Shown: in pieces, positions 36,525-50,298 of the stretch
How positions within the stretch are numbered: position 1 is the stretch's first letter
Layout of the letters: the number at the start of each line of letters is the position of its first letter
Assembly (NCBI RefSeq): GCF_910596095.1
Contig: NC_056540.1
Location: forward strand, 23,658,001-23,722,000
Origin: Thunnus maccoyii
Lineage: Eukaryota; Chordata; Actinopteri; Scombriformes; Scombridae
Reading direction: 5' to 3'
Length of the DNA stretch: 64,000 nucleotides
The notes under the pieces: generated by a model
What the model saw: only the letters and a program-made list of their open reading frames with translations
Told to the model about the DNA's origin: nothing
Databases searched by the model: none
Program-made: the position numbers and the translations under genes

Positions 36525-37475
36525 GTTAGAAGCGTCATTGAGGACTTTTGAAATACTTTTCCAAGTATATTCATAACAGAAATAAGTGTTGTTAAATGAC
36601 CTTGAGGGTTTTAAAATGTCATCTGGTACATCTTTAAGATTATCAGATGCTTAGCTCTGTGACTCAAATGAATGGTAGAACATGAGAAGAATCTAGACTA
36701 ACAAGTACACTGTATGTGTGTGTGGGTGTGCATGCAATCCTATTTTTGTGTGTGCCTGGGCGAGAGAGAGAGAAAGAGAGAGAGAAAGAAAGAGAGAGAG
36801 TGCATGCGTTATTTCTGCCGGGGTTCACACATTGAGTGGACAAACAATCTATTCCAATTAAAGTGAGCTGCAGCCCTGGTGACTGCAGAAGGGGCTGTGC
36901 TCCATCGGATCACATCATCCTTTGAAAAACCCCAGAATGGCTGATTGTGATTTGGAGGAAACAGGCCCCTTCAGGAACAACTAGTGTGGGCTGGCGGCAG
37001 GGTGAGGGGGTGGGTGGCAGACTGGCTCCAACTTAGTTCAGAAAGTTCCACAGCAAACAGTGTTACGGAGGAGGTGGAGGAGGTGGAGGGTGCACAAGGA
37101 GGAGGGCAAAGCTATTAATCCTGGCTGTAGCCCGGTTTACCGCTCTTACTGCATGTGGGGCGAGGAGGCAAATTAATTATGTGGTGGAGATTAATTAGGT
37201 GATGTTAAGGGAAATCTGTGACTGTAAAACTTTAGAGGGCTGCACAGCTGACTAGACTAATGGGGCGTTCATGAACTCTTAATAGATGCTACTCTGATGT
37301 TGAGTAGTGTGCACGCAGAGCAGAGAGAGAGAGAGAAAGAGGTAGAAAACTAGAGACCGAATCAGTGAGAGCAGAGTGACAATGTGTCACCTTTCAGCAG
37401 AAAGGATTCAGAAACCGTCATCTATGAGCATCTGAATTAACTAGAGCCAACAGAGTATAAAAAAAACTTGATTAC
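36525..37475. other. Intergenic; GA tract and conserved-looking patch
   Basis: No gene seen. Contains a GA-rich tract at 36763-36800, a GGAGGT repeat near 37065-37090, and the ATTA-rich segment at 37143-37215. Confidence 0.45.
36763..36800. repeat. Imperfect GA microsatellite
   Basis: Mostly GAGA with AAAG interruptions. Confidence 0.85.
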
Positions 37476-37479
37476 ATGT

Positions 37480-38151
37480 TAAAAGACATGCATTCAAGTA
37501 TTGGAAGCAAAATATAGTTCAAATATCAAAAGTAAAAGTACTTTTTCTGCAGATAAATGGCCCCTTTGATTGTTATACTATTATATATTACATTAATACT
37601 GCTGCATCAATGTGTAAGTAGTATTTTGCTGTTGTAGCTGGTCAAGATGTGTCTAATTTTAACTACTTTTTTTTATATATGTTCAGTGGTTCCTATTCTG
37701 GGGCTCAGGATAAATCTGAGGGGTTTGTGAGATGACTAATGGGGTGGGAAAGAGGAAAAAATAAAGTTCCAAACCATAAATGTGTATTCATTTTTGAACT
37801 TTGACTGAATCTTCTCTTTGAAATATTGGACAGCTTTATCTCTTTTGTCTCAAAGAGTTATTTAAATGAAACCATCTGAGAAGTTTAAGGGGAAATTTCT
37901 CTTTGATGTAAACTGCTAACAACTCAGACATCTGAAACGTGACAAGTGGCCCCAATAAGGTTTGCTTTTTTGTAAAAGGTCACAATTAAAAAACAAGTCA
38001 ATGTAGTGTATTTTACAAGCTTCTGATATTATTTTTTAATGTCAGAAGGAGAATTATAAAGTAGTCAAAATTGTAGTTAAATAGAGCTCTTGAGTGAAAT
38101 GTACTTAAGTAGAGTTTTGGGGTAAATGTACTTAGTTATTTTCCACCACTA
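37480..38151. mobile_element. Diverged relative of the nested hAT-like composite
   Basis: The right end keeps tacttagttattttccaccact. Internal blocks follow the 35642-36516 element in order, including aagtaaaagtact, tgctgcatcaatgtgtaa, and a nested start cagtggttcctattctgggg (37684) at the same relative place. Other shared blocks are gaaatattgga, aaaccat.tgagaagttta and acatctgaaa.gtgac. The left end is lost or too diverged to place, and the right end of the nested part is decayed. Confidence 0.7.
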
Positions 38152-39515
38152 TAGGTAAAGCTTTATAACATTTCCAAGTACCGTATATTGTTTTTCCTTC
38201 TTAAATAAGTGATTTTGCAGTGTGTGGTGTTGACAGGGGTAAACAGGTTTATCTGGAAATTGCGTCAGTCCCTCTTCGACACAGAGAAAGGTGACATTGA
38301 AACAGCGTGCTGTATTCTTGATTTCAAGTAAAGAAACTGCACTACTGCAAGTTCCTCCAGATGTAGCTGCTTTAAAAGGACCATCTGGAGACCTGACACC
38401 TTCAAAGCAACACTAAGAGCAGAACACATCCAGCTCTGTGTTATCACTGCTCATGCCAAGTTACCCAAGCGGCTGTCTGATAAACTCATAACAGTTCAGG
38501 CACCACCTTGCACCTTAACTCTGCATACTCTTTCTGTTAATTCTTTCTCACCATCTCCTCGATGCCTGCAGCCAAACCTGTTCTGTTGATAGCCATTGAT
38601 AGTCTTACTCAACACTGTAACCATAAAAACATATGTTAACTGCAGGCAGATTCCTGCCCTCTGAGGGAAAAAGAATGAAAGAAAGAAATAAGGCTTTGGT
38701 CTGCATTTAAAGGGCAATGAGGTTAACATCCTGTCTGCAGAGTTCCAGTAAGCCCCTGAATAAATCTAGGCCATATTCAAATATGAAACAGCTACCGTAG
38801 GTTTTTGGAGCTTAATGTCTTTGAGACGGTGCTGCTGATGTTTTCAAAGTAGCAATAAGATTTGAATAAATAATCCCTCGCCTCTCTAAAAAAACTGAGT
38901 AAGATCGCAGCCTTGAGCATAAACAACTTCTCTTTTGATTTCTCATGGTTCGGATTATTGGAGTTTGCCTACCTGCCCACTCTCAATTCTCTTACACTAA
39001 TTCTAATTTATGAAGCTAAAATACCTTCCCCATGTGTAAAAAAAACAAACAAAAAACAACACACACCCTGACAATTATCGTAAATATTAATCATCGGAGG
39101 ATGAGGAGAAACATGACAGACATGTTTAACTACTACTTCCTCAATAACACAAAGGTTTTTTGTTTCATTTTTAAATATAGAAAGCAGTTTGTGGTGTACA
39201 CTCATTTAAGCAAAAAGAGGGTGACCAAACAGGAAATTCAAGGCAGATGAGATTGTAACTGATAACATGGCCCCATTGTCTTTGTATGCAGGTAACAGGA
39301 AGTGCTATTAAGATGGTGAAAATGTACCGTCTATAAATGTATATGTGATCAGTAATCCACAGAGATGTGTGCAGCCTATGCACAGACACATGCTCATGCC
39401 TGCTAACTCATAACTTGAGTCATCCTCTTCGTTTGTTCTGCTCTAAGACAAACTGCACAGCACACTGATACATGATGGATGAATAAAAATAGATTAACAA
39501 AAATAAAACCCAAAC
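38152..39515. other. Intergenic between repeats and the hs3st1 3' end
   Basis: No gene supported. Short open frames on both strands have no family match. Confidence 0.45.
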
Positions 39516-39519
39516 CATC

Positions 39520-40236
39520 AGACTAAAAATAAAATACATCTTTATTATGGTATTAATTCTTCACTTAAAAAAACACTTTACAGTACACCGTAATGATCTG
39601 CAATATATATATGTATATATATATGCACAGGAGCATTTATATAAGACCTAACTGACTCTAACATAAAGAAACATTTGAGTAACAAAAAGGAACATATTCA
39701 GTACGACTTGTGCCTGAAAGTGACTGAGAAAATTATAGCAGCAGGTAAATGTCCTTCAGAACTCTAGATACAGTTAAACGTTAGTGTCATATTATATGAA
39801 GTGAAACATGAAGGTGTGATAATATTAAACTGCTGGGTACTTATCCTTATGTAACACGTTAACTGGCACAGTCTAAAATTCAAATGTCATTACCAGTGTC
39901 ATGATAAGTCGTCTGCTTTGATCAGACGACCAGCTGAACAGCAGCTGAGTGTTTCTAACAGTACAGAATGACAGTAAAATGCATATGTTTAGACAATGGA
40001 AATAAAAAGACATGTACTGACAGAGCATGTCATGAACCGCAGTCTGCCCTGATATTTGGCTCGATAATACAAATGTACTAGTACAAAAATAGATTTTTAG
40101 TTTAAATTTACATTAGCTTCGTCTCTTTATCTACTTTGTTAGTATGGAAAACAGGACAGCTCATGGAGATGATCCCCACTGAAGTAGGCTCTGATGCTTT
40201 AAGCAACTCTACGCCGAACTATTGAGACTCAAACAA
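39520..40236 (-). other. hs3st1: hs3st1 3' untranslated region
   Basis: This AT-rich stretch lies between the hs3st1 stop codon (40239-40237) and the candidate poly(A) signal. It has no open frame of note and includes a short alternating TA tract near 39604-39625. Its limits depend on the poly(A) signal chosen. Confidence 0.5.
39541..39546 (-). terminator. hs3st1: Candidate hs3st1 poly(A) signal
   Basis: The hexamer TTTATT on the plus strand is AATAAA on the minus strand, about 690 nt beyond the hs3st1 stop codon. It is the best such hexamer I found between the stop codon and this point, and gives a 3' UTR of about 0.7 kb with cleavage expected near 39510-39530. The 3' UTR also contains a TA-rich simple repeat at about 39604-39625. 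Longer 3' UTRs using lower-coordinate signals are possible. Confidence 0.5.
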
Positions 40237-42071
<1,835 letters not shown>

Positions 42072-42300
42072 CTTTTCAACTATAATCCTCCACTCGTCAA
42101 AGATTTCATTTCGTGCAGCTTCTGCGGTTTTCAGTTCTCAGCACCGATACTTCCAGACAAACAGCAGGGACGTATGATCCAGTTTCTGTATATTAAATTG
42201 TTCCCGAGCGCGCACAAACTCGCCTCCGACCAGAGTGGGCAACTTCACCGGAGCGCCTCTTCTGTCCTGTGTATCAGATCTAGACGGTCGCCCCGATTTT
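42072..42300 (-). other. hs3st1: hs3st1 first exon (5' untranslated)
   Basis: This is the likely first exon. It ends at the strong donor at 42072/42071, and its upstream edge near 42300 is a guess from base composition. It includes one short upstream ORF, ATG at 42109-42107 and stop at 42082-42080 (9 codons), lying just before the donor. The DNA is locally CpG-rich at about 42205-42295, unlike the AT-rich surroundings. No coding potential other than the uORF is visible. Confidence 0.6.
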
Positions 42301-42370
42301 TGAGTGTCAGCTGTTATGTGTACACGCCCACATTACGCCTGCTGGACCACTCCCCCCTCTGACTCATGTT
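42200..42370 (-). promoter_or_regulatory. hs3st1: Putative hs3st1 CpG-rich promoter with AP-1-like site
   Basis: A small CpG-dense patch sits just upstream of the splice donor of the first exon. No TATA box is evident on the minus strand. A perfect AP-1 consensus, TGACTCA, is at 42360-42366, next to a C-rich run (42351-42357) that could serve as a GC-box-like site. The start site cannot be fixed from sequence. Position and composition support promoter function; activity is inferred. Confidence 0.5.
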
Positions 42371-43260
42371 GTTGTAATGTTATGGTATTTGACGCCAGAT
42401 AACGCTGCTGGTATGCAAGATATGACAGGACGAACTGAAGCAGGTTATCCAGGTGTGGGACTTCGTGGTCACACGTGTAGAAATTTGGTAAAAGCACAAA
42501 AAAAGAAAGGAAGAAAGAAAGAAAGTGCAGAACAGAATAAGTCTTGTGGTTGTGTGATAGAGCAGAAAATTGCTCCAATCTTGCAGGGAGTATTTTTGCA
42601 GAAATTGCTCTGATTAAAGGCTATTTACCAAGAAGTCCAAAATATTCAAATCAAAAGAGTTTGATTTGCTCCATACAGAAATTTGTAGCCCATAGAGAGC
42701 CTTCGCCTTCTTAAGATTCGGCTTGAAAAAGGCTATTCAGTGGCGCCTCCAGGAGTTCTCTGTTCATTCTTTTCCTTTCAGGGGAAATCAATGAAAGAGA
42801 CAGACCAGTTATTCATCCCTAGCATTCTTCTCCTCCTTTGTCCACAGTGCAACTGCGTCCGTGGGTAGTTGGCGAGTCCGATTTGCACATTCTCACCACC
42901 TGTTGAGCTGTTTTTCTTCTTTGGATTTGTTCAGAATCCATCCTATAACAGTTTGGCAACAGCGGGTCCAAAATGTGGCTCCAATCAAAAGTGCAGAGTT
43001 ACTGATGGTGAATTAAAGCCATTGTTGTATTTCACAATATCCTCTCTGAGTCACCTTTGCATGTAAAGTCATTGCGAGAAAGTTTGAATGAGAGTGAACT
43101 CACAGGTTTGATGAGTAAGTGACACATCACCAAAGTTAAATAACCTGACAGTTTGTATCACTTTTGCCCCGGCCTGCACAGATGAGGAAAACCATGAGAA
43201 ACCTGCTGGGAATGTAGATTTACGCAGATGTGACATGAGCAAGTGAAGCTGCCTCTCTCT
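42371..43260. other. Intergenic upstream of hs3st1
   Basis: AT-rich, with a short AAAG/AAGG purine tract near 42498-42525. Upstream control elements of hs3st1 may lie here; none can be named. Confidence 0.4.
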
Positions 43261-43263
43261 CTC

Positions 43264-43438
43264 TTTTTTTTTTAAAGGTTATTTTCTGGCATTTTTGTCT
43301 TTATTGGATAGTGGACAGTGAAGAGGCAGACAGGAAATAAGGGGAGAGAGAGACATGCAACAAAGGTCCCTGGCCAGAATTGAACCAGAGACGTTGCAGT
43401 TATGTGGCATGTGCAGTTACCATTCAGCTACCGTTGCG
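43264..43438 (-). mobile_element. tRNA-derived SINE
   Basis: Read on the minus strand it has a tRNA-like head with an A-box-like TAGCTGAATGGT (43430-43419) and a B-box-like GGTTCAATTCT (43386-43376). A body follows with ttgcatgtctctctctcccc and actgtccactatccaataaa, then a poly(A) end (43273-43264). The order matches a SINE widespread in fish. No secondary structure check was possible. Confidence 0.78.
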
Positions 43439-43439
43439 T

Positions 43440-45825
43440 TGCATTGATTTGAGTTTGTTTTTTAATCAAATCTTTTTCAGCTGTAATTGGATGGTAGAGC
43501 ACATGTATAACCTGTTTCCCATGCTGATGTTATAACGGGGGAAAGCTTAATGGCTTTGCAGCTGAATATGGATGCATCTGATTTTATCCATGTTTGCGAA
43601 AATTTTCTGTTGTGTAGGTTATTTAAGTGAAGGCCATTATACACATTAAAGCAACACTCTACATACACCAGAGAGCTACAAGCGGGAGGTTTGGAACCAC
43701 AGTAAAAGGTCACGTCTGACCCCACTTCTTAAATATATCCTTCCCTTGGAAAAACATGTGCGATTTTGGTGATTTCAGTAAATAAAGTGTAAGTGCTGAT
43801 ACGGCCAAGAGTTTCCTCACATTGGTTTTTATTTGCAGTTTAATAATCCTGCTGATTCTGCCGCCGTGTCTCCTGGAAGTGTGAATTCAGCGAAGTGGTG
43901 GGGCCAGCTCGTAAAATATACAGTAATCCTGCTTTGAGGATCATGTGAAGCATCCAACCACATTAACATGACAATGGTACATATTCACACAACATAAATA
44001 CCCTCAGTGCCACCTCGGAGCCTTTCCTCAACCTCAACTGTAAATAGTTAAACAGGATGAAATAACAACTACTCATCTGTGCTTGTGAGTATAGTTTGGT
44101 GGTGTAGTAGTGTCACAACTCTATTTTTCATTTTTAAAGTTATTAAATATTTCTCTTTAACAGGTTAAAAGAAAGTAACAGACAAATTAAATGTTGTGTT
44201 TTATCCAAACAAATCACTTTACATTCAAGACAGACAAATCTTGCAGCGTCGCTACTCGATCGGCATGCTTGAAAAACATTTTCTTTGGGACTAGTGCCAA
44301 CTGTGTGCAGCATTAAAAGCAGGTTTTATCTGGCTCTGGAAGGCTTAACAGATTTCAAGTGGGTACACAGATTGTTATGGGTAAATATATGATATGAATG
44401 TACTGTGCTGGTCATGTCTGTGATCACAATCTGCCTGTGAAATTACAGGGAAATCTAAATATGTGTTCATGTATGTTTTACCTACTCGGAGAATAAATGT
44501 TAAACGCCAAGACTGTGCAGAAGATACTCAACACAGCTCTATTGTCTGTTAACGTCATGTAAACTCCTGTAAAAAGTCACCTTTGGAGGGCGAACATATG
44601 TTCTCTAACTAAAACAGAACTGTAGTCATATTTAGGTTAAATTTATTGCTGTATAACACGTGGACAGCTTTGTACATTAGATATTTCTGTTGAGGAAAGT
44701 ATCACCGATTGTCTTTTTCACGGACACTGAGGTAGAGCTTATTCATTTCAATATTCCTGCAGGCTCTATAACTGGTGTAACATTAAACTGTTTTGCACTT
44801 TGTATTATTGTTTTTCATCTACTTTCCTCACTAAACCATTCCTATTTCTTATTATTAGCTTTCGATAGAGCACAGCTATGCGTTGCTACCCTCAGGCTAC
44901 AAGTGGTAATGCTGTTTGACTTTTATTCTCCACATGAATATTCTTATTTTTGAGACAGAAATTAGAATTTCCTGTAATGCTCATTCAGTTTTTTTTATTC
45001 TTCTGGAAGGGGAAATATACTCAGTATATCACATTTCTTTGTCATTCAAAACACCTGAGGAGGAACAACTCATATTTTTCCCACTCAATGGCTATTATTT
45101 CCTATGCCATAATTTTACAGTTTAATTATATGCACTGTGAATCATCACCTGCCACACACCCACCTGTAGCACACTGTGGGTCACCGAGCTCGTTCTATAG
45201 CTTGAGCTATTTAATGAAACACTGTACTTTGTTCAAATGGGCTCACAGTACGGCTCATAACTGCAATTATTCAAGATGGTGATACGAGATGATGGCAAAT
45301 GATGCAAATGATAATAACGTAGAATGAAGCTGATGATGTATCACTAGCTGTGAGTGTCATAGTAGTCTAAACGGAGAGGGGCGTTATGAAAGCGTCAGAG
45401 AAATACAGAGAAACATTGCCAAATTAAATCATTGTCTTTGTTGTGGAGAGTTTTTCAGATGCAAAGCTACAGTTGTGCACTGTAGCTGTAGACTTTTCCT
45501 AATGTGACAGACACGTTTAATAACAGGGGGGTTTATATTTGTTTCATGGGAAAAGTTGGCATGTTGAAGCCAGTTTCAGTTCCCAGGTGGTAGCTCCTAG
45601 GATTGGCTCAAATACCTGTGCTTGTGGCGTGACGTGCCTGTGGTCTAGAAAAGTATAATGGAAGTTTATCACTGCAATCTGTCAAAGGAATTAAAGAGAA
45701 AAGCTCAGCAATCTTAATCCCCTTTGATTGCGAGATCGAGATCATAGAACTGATAGATGAGTTCAAGTTTTAGATTCTTTACATTTTTAAAAAGTTTGCA
45801 TGTCAAGAAATACATCTATAACTGA
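43440..45825. other. Intergenic, no gene seen
   Basis: AT-rich; several 60-110-codon open frames without motif or splice support. Confidence 0.45.
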
Positions 45826-45831
45826 AAAGTC

Positions 45832-46105
45832 CATCTGCTGAAGAAGACCATGTGTTACAGCTGAAAGCTCCTGAAAAAGCCAGTAAGTGGATGATATCGT
45901 TTGATATTGTTTTGTCAAACTACCTTTTCAAAAAAGGTCAAGAATGAACTTTTCAACATGTAAGCCAACACAGATGAGAAACCCTAACTGTGCTGTGGCT
46001 GAAATCGTAACTGCCACTGAGCTTGCATGTGAACTGATCCGTCTCCATGACAACTCTATCCGCTGATGAAGACTGTGATACGGTTGAAAGCCCCTGCAAA
46101 AGCTA
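45832..46105 (+). repeat. Direct pair of a short repeat
   Basis: Two diverged copies about 230 bp apart: ctgctgaagaagaccatg...ttacagctgaaagctcctg (from 45836) and ctgatgaagactgtgatacg...gttgaaagcccctgc (from 46063). Both then run to aaaagc.agtaa..gga. Class unknown. Confidence 0.55.
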
Positions 46106-46489
46106 GTAACCGGACCTTGAGTTGGGATGGTTTTGTTAGAAGCCTATTAACGTTTGTACTGATTGTCAAAACTGGAATTAAAAAAGATGTTGAGTAGCAG
46201 AAATATATGATACGACTTACTAACCTAGATGAGAATTAGCTACTGGAAACCATCATATAAAAAGGTGACTGACAGTTTTGTCCTGTTCTGACTGAATGAC
46301 TACAACGCTTGCTTGACAGTCATTGGTTTTTATTTCTGCCTCAAATTGGAAAAAAGACATGGCAGCTGCTTAACGGGCTTTCTCTATTATTTTATTTATT
46401 TATTTTTAGAATATGAAGATAATATTTTATATAAATTCTATACATTTTCTATCTTTAGTTTTGCAGAATGACCACCGCTCCACCCGGCT

Positions 46490-46605
46490 AAAACCTTTGT
46501 AAGGTGCTGGAAGCATCTATGAGTCCAAACTTTCACTTTATTTTGAGCTTTCAGTCTATCAGACCTTCATCAGGGCACACATGATTCAATATTGAAGATG
46601 AAGTG
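46490..46605 (-). repeat. Related short repeat, inverted
   Basis: On the minus strand: cctgatgaaggtctgataga then ctgaaagctcaaaataaagt and gtttggactcatag. The gatgaag...gaaagc core is the same as in the pair at 45832-46105, but in the opposite orientation. It resembles repeat tails found in many vertebrates. Confidence 0.5.
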
Positions 46606-46609
46606 AGAG

Positions 46610-48125
46610 GGGTAGGGGTAGGGGTGGGCGTGGGGAGAGGTGGTTTGGGCTCGATCGTCATGCCCGGGCATGCTCAGTGACGTTAAACTCGTGAGAAAGC
46701 ATCAGTGGTGCTACATTGGAAACGAGTATTTCACAATGACTCATCTGGGCTGCCGTATAAACACATGCAGTGGATTGCAGGGTGAAACTAACTTACAGGG
46801 AACTGCTGGTTTCTTTGATGACGGGGGAGATTTCCCTGATATGATCTTCATTAATGACTAATAAACAATACAAAGGGTTTATTTTGGCATCTGGTTGACA
46901 AGCATTCTAAATAAAGTAAGCATAGCTGTTTCTCTTCACATAAAAGCTTTCTGCACAGTGTTTTTACTTTATTTACTGGATAATACAGTATCCGCATTAT
47001 TATTTTATCTTGAGGTAAAACATTACCAATTAAACATGATCATGAAACAAATAAGCTTTTTTGTTTGTCGACATTTACGCACAAAGGCAGAGAGAGGAAG
47101 CGGTTGTTCTGTAACAGTAAACATCATTATCAGTCAGGAGATGAGCTGCTGTAGATGCTGTATTTTCTGCAGGTTTCCAGTTGTGCAGAACGATGAGGGA
47201 TTACTATTTATAACCCACAATAAACGCTGAAGGTAAGAGGAATCTCTCTATCGGTAATTACTGCAGAATTTGGCGTCTGTGCCAGGTGCAAATCCTTGGA
47301 AATGGCCCTCATTACGGGAAGGCTCGCAGACTGTGGCTAAGAAGTGAGGATAATGACAGTCTGGGATTAACCCTGTTTCCAACTCCCTTTACTCCTCTTC
47401 CTCCAAGCCCTCCTTCCACAGCCACCACCAGCCAACCCCTTCTCTCCCATCCCTTCTCTCAGACAATGTGAAAACTTGCCGGAGGGGGTTTTGATCATCC
47501 TGTGATGCAGTGCTGTGACAGGCCTCAGACACAGATATTTACTTTCCCACTCAAAGAACCGCAACTCTGAAGATTAGTGGAAAAACTTCTGACACAGCTG
47601 CAGTTGAAATATTTTACTACACCGCAACCAGCCGGTACCTCTCTCTCTCTCTCTCTCTCCCCACCTCAAAAGGGAACTGGATGCTTGGATGTGTTTGTAT
47701 GTGAATGTGAGTGGTGAAATGTTTTTCATCTGCTCTCATTTTCTGCAGGTACTTATGCTGCCCCCCTTCCTCCTCTCAAAGTCAGGCCAGGGTTTACTAT
47801 GACGTCTGAATCAGCCAGCTTTTTCTATTTAAAAGGAAGTTTTCAAGCATATGAAAAGGGGGATTAGCGTCTATTTCCACTAAATCCACTTGAGTGCATT
47901 TTAAAACTCTGCCTGATCACATAAAAAGTAATTCAAATAGCAGGTCTTCCATCTTGGTATTTGGTGATTCTGAAGGCAGCGAAGAAATTTTCTATTTCAT
48001 ATCCAGCTCTGTTTGTTGAGAATTTTATGTGCTCCTTAAAATAAAAATGTATATTTAATGGTGGATGTAAAAATACACTGGGTGACCTGCAAGAATGTGC
48101 TGTCAAAAATAAACTAGTTTTAAGA
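46610..48125. other. Intergenic; conserved-looking segments and TC tract
   Basis: No gene supported. Contains a G-rich GGGGTA-type stretch (46609-46640), a non-repetitive complex segment (47150-47345) and a TC microsatellite (47640-47659). Confidence 0.4.
47640..47659. repeat. TC microsatellite
   Basis: Ten CT units, continuing into C-rich DNA. Confidence 0.9.
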
Positions 48126-48149
48126 TGAGATCCTAGGGAGACACCCTCT

Positions 48150-48500
48150 GTTAGGTGGAGTGGAGCAGGTGGACACAAATGCAGGAGACTGCAGGGAAAG
48201 CAAGAACAAAGAAAAACCTCTGGCAGATGAAGTCAAGACAGAATACAGAACAAAGCAGAGCAACTCAAAACCAAGACTTTAATACAAACTAAACTAATGA
48301 AACAACAACAAACAAGTGGCAAGACACAAGGACAGGCTGGGAGCTGATTGGCTGGGGAAGACACGGGGAGCAGGGCAGGGCTATCGAGACTGATGCAGGA
48401 CAGGTGTGGAGCACAGGATCACAGAAGGGAAACAGAAAACCAAAAAACCCCAGAAAACACAATATAACCATGCAGAAACTGTCCCAGCACTCACATGAAC
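48150..48500. repeat. Dispersed repeat family E
   Basis: The blocks aatgcaggagactgcaggga, aagactttaatacaaac, gacaggctgggagctgattg, gatgcaggacaggtgtggag and gggaaacagaaaaccaaaa have the layout of a dispersed fish repeat I recall from other sequences. Only one copy is in this window, so the call rests on memory. Confidence 0.45.
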
Positions 48501-48504
48501 ACAA

Positions 48505-49690
48505 CTTAATTAAGTGCACAATGAGCACACAGCAGAATAAACTTAGCAGCATACACTGCTGTTGACAAAAACATGAATAAATCAGCCTGCCAAGCGGAGT
48601 GGTCGTCATATTAAGGCTGCATGTAACGACATGAATTGAACTCAAAGACAACTGCAGCTCTGAATAACGTAACTAGTGTTTCAGTTCGCTTTAGTGTTTA
48701 GTTCCTACGAGATTCAATGTAGCGAGCAACAGTATCTCAAGTGGCCCTTAAATATAATCTGCAACCTCTTTTATCTGTCCTTCCTCCCACTCAGTCAAGT
48801 CTTAAACAGGCAGAAAAGCCTGAGGGCATCTGGTGGACTGGTGGAGAGAAATAGAGCCACACTGGGACAGAACCATAACACCTTCTCTTTTTTTAAAAGA
48901 CAATATATTAAATATTTTGCTATAAAATTCAGTGATCAACACTCTGGAGAACTGATAATGTCTCTACCAAAATGTTGGGAAGGATAAGTTTAGGGCAGTT
49001 GTAAGACACTGGAAAAAAATCACCTTGTGTTTACAGATGTTTCAGTTTACAGTGTAAATACCTGAAAACATGAACTGACCTGTCAGATTGAAACCAGAGC
49101 AGATGTTGAACTCTGAGTCAGGTGTTCAGGTAAAAGGTTCCTGTAAAACCAAACTCTGTGAAAAAATGTGGAACACATCAACACTATGTGATTATGGAAT
49201 TTAAATGCTTTTTTTTATTTTTAGCTTTATTTACATACGTTAGTTCCACTAAGAAGATCAAAAGACTCGACCAAGAGCAGCCACAGCACAATTAGTTACT
49301 GTCTGAAAAACAAAAAAAAACAACAGCATGTAGGAATTAATGCACACACAAGCTGGCTCCTTTCAAAATTTAACAGGCACCATACTGAGCATTTTCATTT
49401 ACTGCACTTAATTTGTCTAATACTAAGAGAAAAACCCCTCTGTTTAAAGGTAATCAGGTTAACACCCTCTATTCAGTGGGGTAAAACATGGCATGAGGTT
49501 CAGTTCTTATCGAGTCCATGCAGCTGTCGTACTTTAATGCACAGGAAAAGTCTTCCACATGCAGTACCAACACAGAGTGAGAAGGTTTTATCCAGAGTCT
49601 TTCTCTCTTTCTGTTGTATTCATTTGTTATTGTGTGCTACTACTGCTACTTTTATGGTGAAATATTTTATGAAACTTGAAAGAGCATGTG
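48505..49690. other. Intergenic, no gene seen
   Basis: AT-rich, no recognisable structure. Confidence 0.4.
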
Positions 49691-49697
49691 TCTAAAA

Positions 49698-49780
49698 TAA
49701 GTCAAGTTTATTTGTATAGCACCTTTCAACAACAAGGCAATTCAAACCGTTTTATATAAAACATGAAAAGCATTAAGACA
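49698..49780 (-). repeat. LINE/SINE tail-like segment
   Basis: tcaagtttatttgtatagca then cctttca and ggcaattcaaa resembles the 3' tail shared by many fish retroelements (written in the reverse sense). The body is not recognisable. Confidence 0.45.
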
Positions 49781-49939
49781 AGATGCAAAAGTTAAATGTG
49801 GAATAAAAAAACAAGCTAAAATAGAATAAGACATATAAAACAGGAGAGTAAAAGTTACAGAGCCGCTACAGCGCAGTCCAAGATGTTAATCCAAAGCCCC
49901 AAATTTGATTTACTACAAGGCAGCAGCAGTAGAACAAAA

Positions 49940-50142
49940 AAGTTGTGGAGTTAAAAGTGTTAGAATTCACACATAATTTAATTTAATTCCAGCCTTGTGT
50001 TTATTTTGATATCTACAGTACATTTGTGAAAAACTATGTAAAAGTTTTGATGTAAACTATGAAAGTCATAACTTCAACTTTCATCAGGGGGCCAAATATT
50101 TTTGCTGGAGGGCCAGTTTTGGCACATTTGCCTACCACTGTG
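49940..50142 (+). repeat. Dispersed repeat R1, copy 2
   Basis: Same ordered blocks as 32180-32398. Like that copy, it is followed within 300 bp by repeat R2 in the same orientation. Confidence 0.7.
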
Positions 50143-50298
50143 CCAGGCTATATTACCTGATGCACTGTGTCAAAATAGTTAAAAGACTTCAATCATTTAG
50201 TATTCCAGTATTAGTAGTAGTATAATATTCCTATAATAGCACCATAGGCACAGATTTGGAAAAAATGGAATATAATATGCATAAATATGTTTTAATTG

